DNA of 64,000 nucleotides from a candidate division NC10 bacterium CSP1-5 (GCA_001443495.1 LDXR01000008.1:69595-133594), one strand, 5' to 3'. Shown: positions 1 to 8,889, counted from the stretch's first letter. Notes: generated from the letters alone by a model not told the origin. Numbers and translations are program-made.

Positions 1-105
1 TTGCAGGGCTAATTGTTGTGCCGGGCCTTATGGCACACTCCTTGCTAGGCTCCGTAGTGGTTGTCCTCACTTCATCACGTCTAGGCAAAGAACTGGAAGG
101 GGAAG

Positions 106-1491
106 ATGCTGAGGGAAAGTGCATTTCTGAGACGGCTGCGCAAAGAGCTCCCGGTGTGGCTTCAGCAGGGCTGGGTCACCCCGGGGAGTGTACAGAAGAT
201 CCTCGACCATGTCGCCGCTCAGCGCGGCACCGGCGTTCGATATCTCCCCCTGGCGTTTTCGATTCTCGGGGTCCTGTTGCTGGGTGCCGGCGTCATCACC
301 TTTTTTGCCGCTAACTGGAGCATCATGCCCAAGGTCGCCAAGCTCACCCTTCTCTTCGGCAGCATGTGGCTGGCCTATGCGGGGGCGGGCTATGCGCTGA
401 GATACCGGGAAGCCCCGCAGCTCGGCGAGGCGCTGCTCTTGCTGGGCGTGATTCTCTTTGGGTCCAACATCATGCTGATCGGCCAGATCTACCACATTGA
501 CGCCCACTATCCGAACGGGGTTCTGCTGTGGGCCCTGGGCGGGATGGTGACGGCCTATCTCATGTACTCTCAGTCCGCCATGGTCGCGGCGATCGCGCTC
601 GCGACGCTCTGGACCGGCATGGAGTCCTTTGGATTCGACCGGAGTTTCCATTGGCCTTTCCTGATCCTATGGGCCTCTTGCCTTCCCGCCATCCATAAGA
701 AGAGATGGATGCCCGCCTCACACGTGGCCATGATCGGCCTCCTACTCTGGAGCTGGTTTGCCTTTCAGCACATTACCTGGAAGTCGCAGGACTGGGGGGG
801 CGGCGTGCCGCTGTATCTGATGCAGATTTACTTTCTAGCCTATCTGGGGATTTTTGTCTTGGGGCTGGTAATGGCGACGTACGGCCACCTCAGCCCTTTC
901 TCCGGTGTGGTCCAACGCTACTCGGCCTTCGCGTCCCTGGCGAGTCTTTACGCCCTGACCTTCCCGCATCTTCACCGCGGCGTCGAGTGGTCGGGGGCAG
1001 GAAGCCGTCTCCGCGTGGCCGCCCAAGGTTCCTGGGTCATGGTGACCCTGACTGCCCTGGCTGCGGTGATCGCCTTTGCCTTATGGCACCGGGTCCGGAC
1101 CTCCGGGGTGGACCGGCCGATTTACCTCAAGTGGGGAGATGGCTTGCTCGGCCTGACGATCGCCCTCGTCCTGGCCAATCTCTTTCTGACCGGAACGCAT
1201 GGCGGGCCCGTTGCCATTGCATTCAATCTCCTCTTCCTTGCAGGGCTCGTGTGGCTCATCTTTGCGGGAATGCACGGCAATGACCGGGCCTTGGTCAATA
1301 TGGCCTTTCTCTTTTTCGGCGTGGGGCTGCTGAGCCGCTATTTTGACACGTTCTGGACTCTACTGAATCGCTCGTACTTCTTCATGGGCGGCGGTCTCCT
1401 CTTGATCGGCGGTGGGTACCTCCTCGAGAAACAACGACGTAAGCTCACCGGCCGCATCGCCGCGGCGCAGGCTGAAGGGAGACACCCATGA
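106..1491 (+). CDS. DUF2157 domain multi-pass membrane protein
   Basis: A 461-residue integral membrane protein. The first 40 residues form a soluble segment (LRKELPVWLQQGWVTPGSVQKIL) typical of the DUF2157 N-terminus. About ten or more hydrophobic segments follow, from roughly residue 45 to 445, ending in a basic tail. The biochemical function of the family is unknown. The stop overlaps the start of the next gene by 4 bp (ATGA), so the two are translationally coupled. DUF2157 proteins are often found next to GDYXXLXY proteins, as here, so they probably work together at the inner membrane. The ATG at 106 was chosen because it follows a GGAAGGGGAAGA purine-rich stretch. Confidence 0.85.
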   Translation: MLRESAFLRRLRKELPVWLQQGWVTPGSVQKILDHVAAQRGTGVRYLPLAFSILGVLLLGAGVITFFAANWSIMPKVAKLTLLFGSMWLAYAGAGYALRYREAPQLGEALLLLGVILFGSNIMLIGQIYHIDAHYPNGVLLWALGGMVTAYLMYSQSAMVAAIALATLWTGMESFGFDRSFHWPFLILWASCLPAIHKKRWMPASHVAMIGLLLWSWFAFQHITWKSQDWGGGVPLYLMQIYFLAYLGIFVLGLVMATYGHLSPFSGVVQRYSAFASLASLYALTFPHLHRGVEWSGAGSRLRVAAQGSWVMVTLTALAAVIAFALWHRVRTSGVDRPIYLKWGDGLLGLTIALVLANLFLTGTHGGPVAIAFNLLFLAGLVWLIFAGMHGNDRALVNMAFLFFGVGLLSRYFDTFWTLLNRSYFFMGGGLLLIGGGYLLEKQRRKLTGRIAAAQAEGRHP

Positions 1492-2066
1492 GGACGACGC
1501 TCCGCCTCGCTATCCTCATTACGCTGCAAACGCTCGTCCTGGGGGCGATGATCGCCATGAAGCAGTGGACCTTGAGCACTGGCACCCCCATTGTGCTCGA
1601 GACCCAGCCGATCGATCCCCGCTCCCTCTTCCAGGGAGACTATGTGCGTCTGAATTACACAATCAGCACCCTGGGCGTGGCCGATCTTCCCGCGGACCGT
1701 CCATTCAAGAAGCACGGGCGGATCTACGTCCTCTTGCGGAGAGGAGATCCCTATTGGGAGCCGATCTCGATCCATCACGAACGACCCGCGTCACCGCCAG
1801 ACCACGTCGTCCTGAAGGGCACGGTGGTCGGCATGGGGAACAGGCGGTGGAACCCGGACTTACGGTCGTGGGAAGCGACCGAGCACTTGATGGTGCGGTA
1901 CGGCATCGAGAATTACTTTGTCCCGGAGGGTGAGGGACGAGATGTGGAGCGCCCGACGCCGCATGAAAAGATTTCCATCCGTGTGGCGGTGGATCGCTTT
2001 GGCAATGCCGGCATCAAGGCCGTGTTGGTCAACGGCCGGCCGCGGTACACCGAGACCCTCTTCTGA
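1488..2066 (+). CDS. GDYXXLXY domain protein
   Basis: A 192-residue protein with one N-terminal hydrophobic segment (residues about 5-22, signal anchor). The family signature lies near residue 50: F-Q-G-D-Y-V-R-L-N-Y matches GDYxxLxY. The remainder looks like a periplasmic beta-rich domain. The start overlaps the stop of the upstream DUF2157 gene by 4 bp, so the pair forms an operon. The family is uncharacterised. The association with DUF2157 suggests an envelope role, but no enzyme motif is visible. Confidence 0.85.
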   Translation: MRTTLRLAILITLQTLVLGAMIAMKQWTLSTGTPIVLETQPIDPRSLFQGDYVRLNYTISTLGVADLPADRPFKKHGRIYVLLRRGDPYWEPISIHHERPASPPDHVVLKGTVVGMGNRRWNPDLRSWEATEHLMVRYGIENYFVPEGEGRDVERPTPHEKISIRVAVDRFGNAGIKAVLVNGRPRYTETLF

Positions 2067-2106
2067 TCCCCCCACCCCTTCCTTGGCAGTTTCGACGACC
2101 TCCCGC

Positions 2107-2135
2107 TTGGGCCGGGCGTTCCCGTGGTGTAGAAT
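2107..2135 (+). promoter_or_regulatory. Promoter of the NYN gene, near-leaderless
   Basis: TTGGGC (2107-2112), 17 bp, then TAGAAT (2130-2135). The expected start point near 2142 is only about 3 nt before the ATG at 2145, and no Shine-Dalgarno sequence is visible. The transcript is therefore probably leaderless. Confidence 0.45.
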
Positions 2136-2144
2136 AGTGCGGTT

Positions 2145-2654
2145 ATGCGGTGGCTGGTGGACGGGTACAACGTGATCCGGTGCGACCCGGGCCTGGCGGC
2201 TCACGAGGGCGAGAGCCTCGAAGCGGGACGCGATGCGCTCTGTCGCCTTCTGGCAGACGCCGCCCGCACCTCCGGTGACCAGTTCACGATCGTGTTTGAC
2301 GGGGCGCGAGGCGGCGGTGTGACCTTTGCAGGCAGGGGCGTGCGCATTCTCTTCTCGCGGGCGCCGGAGCGGGCCGATCACGTCCTCGCCCGGCTGGCCG
2401 GTGCAGGAGTCGCCGTGGTCACCAACGACCGCGAGCTACGACAAACGATTGCACGTACTGGCGCGGTTGCCGTGTCTGCCGATGAATTTGTGGCCCGAAT
2501 CTTCGCGCCACCCGGCCCCGGCAGGAGCGAAGACGACGAAGAGGACCTCTCCCGAGGGCCGAAAAAGGGGAATCCCCACCGCCTCTCCAAGAAGGCGCGA
2601 GCGGCGACCCGCGCACTCAATCGTCTCAGGCATCGTCCCAAGCGGTCTCCGTAG
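2145..2654 (+). CDS. NYN domain (YacP-like) predicted RNase
   Basis: A 169-residue protein beginning MRWLVDGYNVIR, the hallmark first Asp of the NYN/PIN-like nuclease fold. Further acidic positions follow in FDGARGG (about residue 50) and VVTNDRELR (about residue 90). YacP/Rae1-like proteins cleave mRNA or rRNA, often on the ribosome. The C-terminus from about residue 125 is acidic and then strongly basic (KKARAATRALNRLRHRPKRSP), a likely RNA-binding tail. The gene has its own near-leaderless promoter. The family call is firm; the substrate is unknown. Confidence 0.8.
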   Translation: MRWLVDGYNVIRCDPGLAAHEGESLEAGRDALCRLLADAARTSGDQFTIVFDGARGGGVTFAGRGVRILFSRAPERADHVLARLAGAGVAVVTNDRELRQTIARTGAVAVSADEFVARIFAPPGPGRSEDDEEDLSRGPKKGNPHRLSKKARAATRALNRLRHRPKRSP

Positions 2655-2719
2655 GGACCTTGACCCCGAACACGCAGGCCGTTCGGAGGAGGCTGCTCTG
2701 GGGCAAGAGGGAGGAAGCC

Positions 2720-3214
2720 ATGTTGGTCGAGGAAAACATCAGGGTCACAGAGGAGCACCTCGAGGCCGAGGCGAACAGGGAGTTGGCCCGGCTACTCGGG
2801 ACGCTTGCGGATGATTCCGTGTATGAAGAGAGCCTGTTGGAGGCGCCCGTTCGGGGCAAGGCGGCGATCGCGGGCTATTACCGGGAGCTCTGGAAGGGAT
2901 TTCCCGACTTCAGCTACATCGTCACCAATCGGGTCGCTGATGACTCTTGCGTCATCTACGAGATGACATTTCGTGGGACGCACACCGGGACTTTTCGCGG
3001 CATCCCTCCAACCGGGAGGAGCGGCGAGATCAAGGGGGTCGTCGTCTTTCCGATGAAGAATGGTAAGGCGCTGGGGGAGCGGATATACCTTGACAGCTTC
3101 TCGCTCCTCACCCAGCTCGGCGTCCTGCCGAAGCCAGAGAGCCTTTCCGGCCGCCTCCTCTTCTCTCTCCTCCGCCTCCGCCTCTCCATCACCTCGTTCT
3201 TCCGTCGCACCTGA
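2720..3214 (+). CDS. SnoaL-like ester cyclase family protein
   Basis: A 164-residue protein of the SnoaL/NTF2-like fold. Visible family features are Y-Y-R-E-L-W-K-G-F-P-D-F-S-Y and F-R-G-T-H-T-G-T-F-R-G-I-P-P-T-G-R, which match the ester cyclase subgroup. The ATG at 2720 is preferred over an upstream in-frame start at 2660 because GGGAGGAAG precedes it at good spacing and the fold begins there. SnoaL-like proteins include cyclases, hydrolases and many of unknown activity, so the substrate cannot be read from the sequence. The C-terminal 25 residues are basic and unusual for the family. Confidence 0.7.
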   Translation: MLVEENIRVTEEHLEAEANRELARLLGTLADDSVYEESLLEAPVRGKAAIAGYYRELWKGFPDFSYIVTNRVADDSCVIYEMTFRGTHTGTFRGIPPTGRSGEIKGVVVFPMKNGKALGERIYLDSFSLLTQLGVLPKPESLSGRLLFSLLRLRLSITSFFRRT

Positions 3215-3389
3215 GGTGAGAAGGGTTCTCAGGTCCCATCCGGCGGGTTCCGCCTATGAGTTATGTCCAGCCCGCCTAGTCCTCCTGGTACGCGTCGTCC
3301 CGTGCCAGAAAGGGTTCCCATAATTGACCTCTTGCCTCGACAGGGCGGCCTAAGGATGGTTGCCTAGGCCAGTCATCCGAAAAATTTGC

Positions 3390-3437
3390 TTGACAAGATA
3401 TCCGCCTTATTCTAATTTTCACCCAAGGGTGAAAATT
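3390..3437 (+). promoter_or_regulatory. AbiE promoter with palindromic operator over the -10
   Basis: A consensus TTGACA (3390-3395) is followed after exactly 17 bp by TAATTT (3413-3418). A perfect inverted repeat, arms AATTTTCACCC (3414-3424) and GGGTGAAAATT (3427-3437) separated by AA, overlaps the -10 and the expected start point. This layout is what an autorepressor operator would look like. AbiEi antitoxins are known to bind inverted repeats in their own promoters, so this is a strong operator candidate. Confidence 0.75.
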
Positions 3438-3445
3438 GTTTCAGA

Positions 3446-4504
3446 TTGAAAATTCTGGTGAAACAAATGCTACAGGATGTCGAAAAGCACCTTACCCGGT
3501 TTTTTGCTGAGATCCCTGATTTGGGGGTAACAACCCGGAGAGAACCCTCCTCCCGGCACGGATTCCGTCCCGACATCGAAGTTCGGCTCCGTCGGGGGGA
3601 TCGAAGGGCCGTGCTGCTCATCGAGGTTAAACCATCTGCGGAGCTGAGGATTGTGCACGACTGGGTCGACCGTCTGGCTCAATTGCCCGAAGCGCCCGAC
3701 GCGCATTACCCCATCCTCTGTGCGCCTTACATAAGCGTTAAAGCTGCCGAAGTTCTTAAGTCGCACCGGGTCGGGTACATTGATCTTTCCGGAAACTGCT
3801 GGCTTGACCTTGGATTTCTCTTTGTCGAGCGCAGCGGTCAGCCCAATCGCTTCAAGGTTCCCAAAGAGCAGCGGAACCTATTTGCAGCTCGGGCGTCCAG
3901 AATTGTGCGCACCATGCTGGAGCATCCGGGGAAGGACTGGACCCTTCAGGAGCTTGCCCAAACTTCCGGCGTAAGCGTCGGTCTCGTGCATCGGGTGGCC
4001 AAGGCCCTGGAGGAGCGCTTATTCGCTGAAAGGCGGTGGGGTCGGTTTACCCTGCAGGACCCCGGAGGTCTTCTTGACGCCTGGCGGAGTTTCTATGTCG
4101 AGCAACGCATTCGATGGCGGCGTTACTATTGGGCCATGGTCCAGGATGTCCGCACGGGCATGCACGAAATTGCGAGCTACGCAAGGGAACTTGAGGTCCG
4201 CTACGTGTTTACCGGGCCTGCCGCAGCATCACTGCTAGTCCCGCACCTTATGGTTTCCGCCATTCACTGTTACGTTGACGCCCTTAAGCCTGTCCTGTTG
4301 GATTCACTAAAGGCTGATCCCGTCCCGTCGGGAGGCAATCTATGGTTCAGCGTGATTCAGAGGGAGGACATCTTCCTAGGATCCCATCAAATCGAAGATC
4401 TGTATGTCGTGAGTGATATCCAGATGTACCTCGATCTTTCCGCCCTTGGCGGCCGAGGTGAAGAGGCTGCCCAAACCTTGCGAGAACGGCGGCTACAGTT
4501 CTGA
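3446..4504 (+). CDS. AbiEi-family antitoxin-like protein with nuclease-like N-terminus
   Basis: A 352-residue protein resembling the type IV toxin-antitoxin AbiEi family. From the TTG at 3446, residues 40-65 contain RPDIEV...LLIEVK, a PD-(D/E)xK-like core (D43, E60, K62). Residues about 145-215 form a winged helix (TLQELAQTSGVSVGLVHRVAKALEE). The rest is the family's C-terminal domain. It probably represses its own promoter and neutralises the downstream nucleotidyltransferase. An alternative start is the ATG at 3467, which has GGTGA five bases upstream. The next gene starts 10 bp after the stop. The large N-terminal domain is notable, because simple AbiEi antitoxins are shorter. Confidence 0.75.
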   Translation: MKILVKQMLQDVEKHLTRFFAEIPDLGVTTRREPSSRHGFRPDIEVRLRRGDRRAVLLIEVKPSAELRIVHDWVDRLAQLPEAPDAHYPILCAPYISVKAAEVLKSHRVGYIDLSGNCWLDLGFLFVERSGQPNRFKVPKEQRNLFAARASRIVRTMLEHPGKDWTLQELAQTSGVSVGLVHRVAKALEERLFAERRWGRFTLQDPGGLLDAWRSFYVEQRIRWRRYYWAMVQDVRTGMHEIASYARELEVRYVFTGPAAASLLVPHLMVSAIHCYVDALKPVLLDSLKADPVPSGGNLWFSVIQREDIFLGSHQIEDLYVVSDIQMYLDLSALGGRGEEAAQTLRERRLQF

Positions 4505-4514
4505 GAGAGCTCCG

Positions 4515-5270
4515 ATGTTTGATGCACAAGCGACTACCCGGTGCCATCAAGTCCTGTGCGAGGTCATGGCCGCTTTAGGGGAGACCGCGTCTGAGGCCTA
4601 CCTGATCGGTGGCTGGGCCATTTACTATGTCTTAGATCGACCCGATCGTCCCGTCAGTCGTCTGCCGTACGCTGGAACTCTTGATGTAGATGTGGCCCTG
4701 GCGTTTCAAATCCCCAAGAGGGAGGAACTGGTTGAGCGGCTTGTCTCCAAGGGATATGTTCGCGATAAGCGGATCGTAGACAGGCTCCTGCGGCCTTTCC
4801 CTGAAGGCGAAGTTCAGCCGGTTGCGGTAGACTTCTTGGGGGGTGACAAAGAGGTGCTCCAAACCCTTACTCAGCGTGTCGGCGTCGTGGGTAAGACCCC
4901 GGAGGGGGTGCCCTACGAAGGATCGGTGGCGGTTGCCAGAATGGAAGCGTGCCTGGCCATGAAAGCCATCGCCTTTGACCGGGACCCCAAGGATAAAGAC
5001 GCCTACGACATCTACTACCTCGTCACCTATGCGCGGGATGAGCAGGGTGACTGTGCGGACCACGTGAAGGCGACTCTCGAGCACCCACTGATCCGGCGAG
5101 GGCTAGATGCCCTGACGGTCCATTTCGGGAGGCGAGAGGGTCGAGGGCTTCAAAAGGCCATGCAGATGTTGCGGGACCAGGATGGGATGAATCCAGTTGA
5201 GGCTCGCGCCACAGTCCGAGCCTCCCTACGTGCCTTTTTCCGCAAGTTGGGTCACGACGTCAATTACTGA
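4515..5270 (+). CDS. AbiEii-like nucleotidyltransferase (toxin)
   Basis: A 251-residue nucleotidyltransferase. Motif I is GG (32-33) followed by D57-V-D59 (TLDVDVAL), with a third acid at D106 (VAVDFLGG). The AbiEii-type signature K150 and KDKDAYDIYY (159-168) follows. AbiEii toxins transfer nucleotides to targets such as tRNA and act in abortive phage defence. The ATG at 4515 follows GAGAGAGC and lies 10 bp after the AbiEi stop; an upstream in-frame start would overlap AbiEi. All expected catalytic residues are present, so it is likely active unless held by its partner. Confidence 0.75.
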   Translation: MFDAQATTRCHQVLCEVMAALGETASEAYLIGGWAIYYVLDRPDRPVSRLPYAGTLDVDVALAFQIPKREELVERLVSKGYVRDKRIVDRLLRPFPEGEVQPVAVDFLGGDKEVLQTLTQRVGVVGKTPEGVPYEGSVAVARMEACLAMKAIAFDRDPKDKDAYDIYYLVTYARDEQGDCADHVKATLEHPLIRRGLDALTVHFGRREGRGLQKAMQMLRDQDGMNPVEARATVRASLRAFFRKLGHDVNY

Positions 5271-5421
5271 TGGCGGCGATGGGCAAAACGAACCAGAGGG
5301 GTGGCGATCAGATCAAGAAGTGGTCCACAACGGATGTGAGCCCCTGGTGAAGCCGAAGGCTTGTTAAGATGGTTTATTTAAGTGTCCATTGGCAGTAAAA
5401 TCGATAGATGACGATTATTGG

Positions 5422-5450
5422 TTGACGGTCGGATCGAGAAGGCATAACAG
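5422..5450 (+). promoter_or_regulatory. Possible promoter of the kinase-TPR gene
   Basis: TTGACG (5422-5427), 17 bp, TAACAG (5445-5450). The expected start point near 5457 is almost at the ATG at 5459, so this too would be close to leaderless. The -10 is weak. Confidence 0.35.
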
Positions 5451-5458
5451 CGGAAATC

Positions 5459-7732
5459 ATGAAGATTTTCAAACAATTTTTTCGCCGTAACTTTCGGTAC
5501 TTGTGGTGGGACCGCCCACCGGAGCTGGGCAACAACCGTACGGAGGTCCGCACGCCTGGGAAGGATTCCGCTGCTCAGAGTCTTCCCAGTGTGGTGTACA
5601 AGAAAGGCGAGATCATCGGCCGAGACTATCGGGTCTATGGTGTTCTTGGAATCGGTGGTTTCGGTCTGGTTTATCTCGTCTATTCGCACACGAGCGGGAC
5701 CGTCTTTGCCCTCAAGACCGTTCGGGACGATTTTCTCGACGATGCGGAAACCAGAGAGCGGTTCCGCAGGGAGGCACAAGTTTGGGTGGACCTAGGACGT
5801 CACCCGTATCTTGTTCGGGCGTATTACGTGGACGATATAAGAGGTCGGCTCTTCATTGCTATGGAATACATAGCACCGAATGAGCAAGGGCTGAACTCTC
5901 TTGAGGGTTATCTGACGAGCAGGCCGCCTGACCTGGCCCAGAGCCTCCGATGGTCCGTTCAGTTCTGTCACGGGATGGAATATGCTTACACACGAGGAAT
6001 CCTATGCCACCGTGACATTAAGCCAAGCAACATTCTCATCAGCAAGGATAGGATGGTCAAAATCTCCGATTTCGGTCTGGCGGGGGCTCTCGCTACGTCA
6101 AAATCAAGGCCAGGGATAACACTCAGTATTCGCGATGACCGGGTTGGGTTATCCTGCCAAACCCTGAGAGGGACCGGCTTTGGCACACCTGGGTACATGC
6201 CCGCTGAGCAGTTCAAGAGCGCCGCCGAGTGCGATGAGAGAAGCGACATCTACGCATTCGGTGTTGTCCTCTATCAGATGGCTTCAGGAGGAAAGCTTCC
6301 GTTCCTTGCTGTTCTTCCGAGAGACAATTCGGAGGCGGAGGCTGTGCGATTCTGGATAGAGATGTATAAACGACACAGCGAATATCCTATCCCGAGGCTA
6401 AACTCGCCCTTGTTTCGCATGATCGAGCGTTGCCTGCAAAAGGACCCTAGGAGGAGATATCAAACCTTCGCAGACTTGAGCTCAGACTTGGAAATGCTTC
6501 TCATGAACTACACAGGGGAGGTTATTAGACCACCAGAGCTTAAAGCTCTTGAAGCTTGGGAGTGGAGCAACAAAGGGCTCAGCTTGTATGCTCTGGGGCA
6601 GCACAGTGAGGCAATTCAGTGTCTAGATCAAGCTCTTGCGCTTGACCCGCTTGACGCGGGAGCATGGAATGACAAAGGCCGGAGTCTTAGCGCTCTGGGA
6701 CGCTTTGAGGAAGCTCTTGGATGTTACGATCGAGCGGTTGAGCTCGATCAGGGATATTCCTACCCCTGGGTTAATAAGGCACTGGCCCTTCAAGCCCTGC
6801 GACGTTATGAGGAAGCACTGCGTTGTTACGACGACGCTCTCAAACTTGATCCGAGGGCTGCCTGGACATGGAATAACAAAGGTCTTTGTCTCCATGGACT
6901 CGGTCGTTTCAGCGAATCCCTCAGTTGCTATGATGAGGCCCTTAAGCTGGACCCTCGGAACTCTTATGCTTGGAACAATAAGGGACTAAGTTTGCAGGGT
7001 TTAGGGCGTCTTGAGGAGGCCCTCAGTTGCTTTGATCGGGCCCTTGAGCTCGATCCGGGTTATTCGGCCGCCTGGCAAAACAAGGGCCTTTCCTTAAGAC
7101 ACGCTGGCCGTGTTACGGATGCCCTGTACTACTTCGATAAGGCCCTTGAGTTTGACCCCCGTGACGCAAAATTGTGGTCTAACAAGGCATCCGCCCTTTT
7201 GGCCCTGGGCCGCTACGAGGAGGCCCTCGGATGTTGTGATATAGCTTTGGAGCTGAAGGCCGAATATGCTCATGCCTGGAATAATAAAGGAATTTGTTTG
7301 AAAGGCTTGGGTCGCGGGGAGGAGGCCCTGCGGTGCTACGATAGGGCGCTTCAGCATGATCCGCTCCATCTAAACGCCTGGCATAACAAAGGAAATATCC
7401 TTCACGAGCTAGGCCACTTTGAGGAGGCCGTGGACTGTTATCGTCACCTACTTCAGCTCGACCCCCGGAATTCATGGACATGGCTAAATAAGGGACGCAG
7501 CCTACACTCTCTGGGCCGTTTGCGTGAGGCGCTTCATTGTTACGATGAATCTCTTAAACTACACCCGTATGACCCATTGGCCTGGTACAACAAAGGTCTT
7601 GCGGAAGACAAGCTTGGGCAGAGGCACGACGCCGTTTATTCGTTTCAGCAGGTCGTGAAATTGGCCCCACCGGATTATCGGGATGAAATCCAGTACTCCA
7701 GGCGCCGGCTTCAGGAGTTGGAAGGGGGCTGA
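5459..7732 (+). CDS. Serine/threonine protein kinase with 11 TPR repeats
   Basis: A 757-residue eukaryotic-type kinase. Key residues are all present: glycine loop LGIGGFG (63-69), K86, E105, HRDIKPSN (184-191), DFG (204-206) and GTPGYMPAEQF (242-252). From about residue 366 to 739 come eleven tandem 34-residue TPRs, each with W-x-N-K-G-x-x-L and a conserved EALxCYDxALxLDP half. There is no transmembrane segment, so it is cytoplasmic and probably uses the TPR array to recruit substrates. The next gene starts 2 bp after the stop and is probably its partner. Kinase-TPR proteins occur in signalling and in defence islands; the context here is accessory. Confidence 0.9.
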   Translation: MKIFKQFFRRNFRYLWWDRPPELGNNRTEVRTPGKDSAAQSLPSVVYKKGEIIGRDYRVYGVLGIGGFGLVYLVYSHTSGTVFALKTVRDDFLDDAETRERFRREAQVWVDLGRHPYLVRAYYVDDIRGRLFIAMEYIAPNEQGLNSLEGYLTSRPPDLAQSLRWSVQFCHGMEYAYTRGILCHRDIKPSNILISKDRMVKISDFGLAGALATSKSRPGITLSIRDDRVGLSCQTLRGTGFGTPGYMPAEQFKSAAECDERSDIYAFGVVLYQMASGGKLPFLAVLPRDNSEAEAVRFWIEMYKRHSEYPIPRLNSPLFRMIERCLQKDPRRRYQTFADLSSDLEMLLMNYTGEVIRPPELKALEAWEWSNKGLSLYALGQHSEAIQCLDQALALDPLDAGAWNDKGRSLSALGRFEEALGCYDRAVELDQGYSYPWVNKALALQALRRYEEALRCYDDALKLDPRAAWTWNNKGLCLHGLGRFSESLSCYDEALKLDPRNSYAWNNKGLSLQGLGRLEEALSCFDRALELDPGYSAAWQNKGLSLRHAGRVTDALYYFDKALEFDPRDAKLWSNKASALLALGRYEEALGCCDIALELKAEYAHAWNNKGICLKGLGRGEEALRCYDRALQHDPLHLNAWHNKGNILHELGHFEEAVDCYRHLLQLDPRNSWTWLNKGRSLHSLGRLREALHCYDESLKLHPYDPLAWYNKGLAEDKLGQRHDAVYSFQQVVKLAPPDYRDEIQYSRRRLQELEGG

Positions 7733-7734
7733 CC

Positions 7735-8580
7735 TTGTTGTGTCACTCAGGAGGCTGGATATTTCTCTGTGACATCGCGGGAAGGGTAACTGAGAAAGAT
7801 CCATCCCCCTGGATTACTGTTAGCGCGGTTGGCGTTCCATCGGATATGAAGGAGTCTGCTCGAGCAGTGTTACTAGGCTGTTTCGGGGGGAAGCCGGTTA
7901 AATGGAGATCTTCTTCGGGGGAGCACTTGAAGTCGATCCTCGAACTTGTAAGGTGCAGGCCGATGCCGTCTGTTACCATCCATTGCCAACGTAGCGAGCC
8001 GGCATGGAGTCAATTTTGGAAGGAAGGCCGTGAGTTTCACCGCGAGTTCAGTAACCAGACTCGGCATAAGGCCAGTTTGTTCAAGCCGGGGACTGTACTG
8101 CGATATCTTTTGTTTGAAAAAGCCGTAGCTTTATTGGTCGCCGTCATCGTTCGGGAGTGTGGCGCGGGGGCCCCCATAGACACAGGAGGTATCGGGTCAT
8201 TGTCGTTGAGTCTAGTATTTGACCGAGAAATCGAGGATCCGGAGGGCCAGGCCACACTGGAGGAAGCGTTCGGGCATTGGGAAAAGACGAGTCGTCTTCG
8301 CGATCGTCTGGGAATTGCGCCTAAGGTTCGAGTAGAATTCGCCACAGAGCAAGAGGAGCCCCTTCTCCTGCTGCCCGATTTCATTGCAGGGGCACTCCAT
8401 GTGCGGTCCCTAAGCGCGAAGGGAGAGAGACTGGACTTCCCAGCACAATTGATAGGGGCGGCAAAAGACCCAGAGCTTGCCTTGTCACCTATTTTTGTTG
8501 AGTCAGAGGAGCCCTTTTGCCACAAATATCCCCTGGGGCTTGAGGATGGGCGGGTTGTTCTCCGCAATCGGCTGGGGTAA
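7735..8580 (+). CDS. Unknown protein coupled to the kinase-TPR gene
   Basis: A 281-residue protein I do not recognise. It starts with TTG at 7735, only 2 bp after the kinase stop, with GAAGGGGG placed correctly inside the kinase 3' end, so translation is coupled. A hydrophobic stretch (LLFEKAVALLVAVIV, about residue 125) and a conserved-looking LLLPDFIAGAL (about 215) are visible. The latter resembles the end of the DUF3800/RNase H-like fold, but this match is weak. The likely roles are a substrate or effector of the kinase. Base composition is lower in GC than the surrounding core genes. Confidence 0.6.
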   Translation: MLCHSGGWIFLCDIAGRVTEKDPSPWITVSAVGVPSDMKESARAVLLGCFGGKPVKWRSSSGEHLKSILELVRCRPMPSVTIHCQRSEPAWSQFWKEGREFHREFSNQTRHKASLFKPGTVLRYLLFEKAVALLVAVIVRECGAGAPIDTGGIGSLSLSLVFDREIEDPEGQATLEEAFGHWEKTSRLRDRLGIAPKVRVEFATEQEEPLLLLPDFIAGALHVRSLSAKGERLDFPAQLIGAAKDPELALSPIFVESEEPFCHKYPLGLEDGRVVLRNRLG

Positions 8581-8644
8581 CTGATCAAACAATGTCCACC
8601 AGATAGTTCCCCCGTTCAATTGAGTTAAGCTCCGCGCTGAATAA

Positions 8645-8889
8645 TTAGCGGTCCTCGAACACGATTCGGTCGATCTCCTTCTCCGTGAAGGGCCTGGGGC
8701 GCTTCAGTTGGCGGGAAATCCGGCGCTGGAGCCGAACGAACTCTTCTTCGTCCTGTCTCGCCTTGTAGACAGCACCATCTCACGCAAAAGCTCCCCCTTG
8801 CTCTTGCCGACTTCCTTTGCCAGGGCCTCGAATTCCTTCCCCAGCCCACGAGGGACTGAAAGCCTAAGGATGCGGCTCTTGCGAGGCAT
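8645..8889 (-). pseudogene. Frameshifted ribbon-helix-helix antitoxin-like gene
   Basis: From the ATG at 8889 the frame reads MPRKSRILRLSVPRGLGKEF and continues through KEVGKSKGELLREMV, a ribbon-helix-helix DNA-binding domain. The frame then stops at about 8707. The -1 frame from about 8770 to 8645 continues with YKARQDEEEFVRLQRRIS and a plausible charged tail to a TAA, but it has no start codon of its own. The two pieces together would make one protein of about 81 residues. This is a decayed gene, a sequencing error, or less likely programmed frameshifting. No toxin partner is adjacent. Confidence 0.55.
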
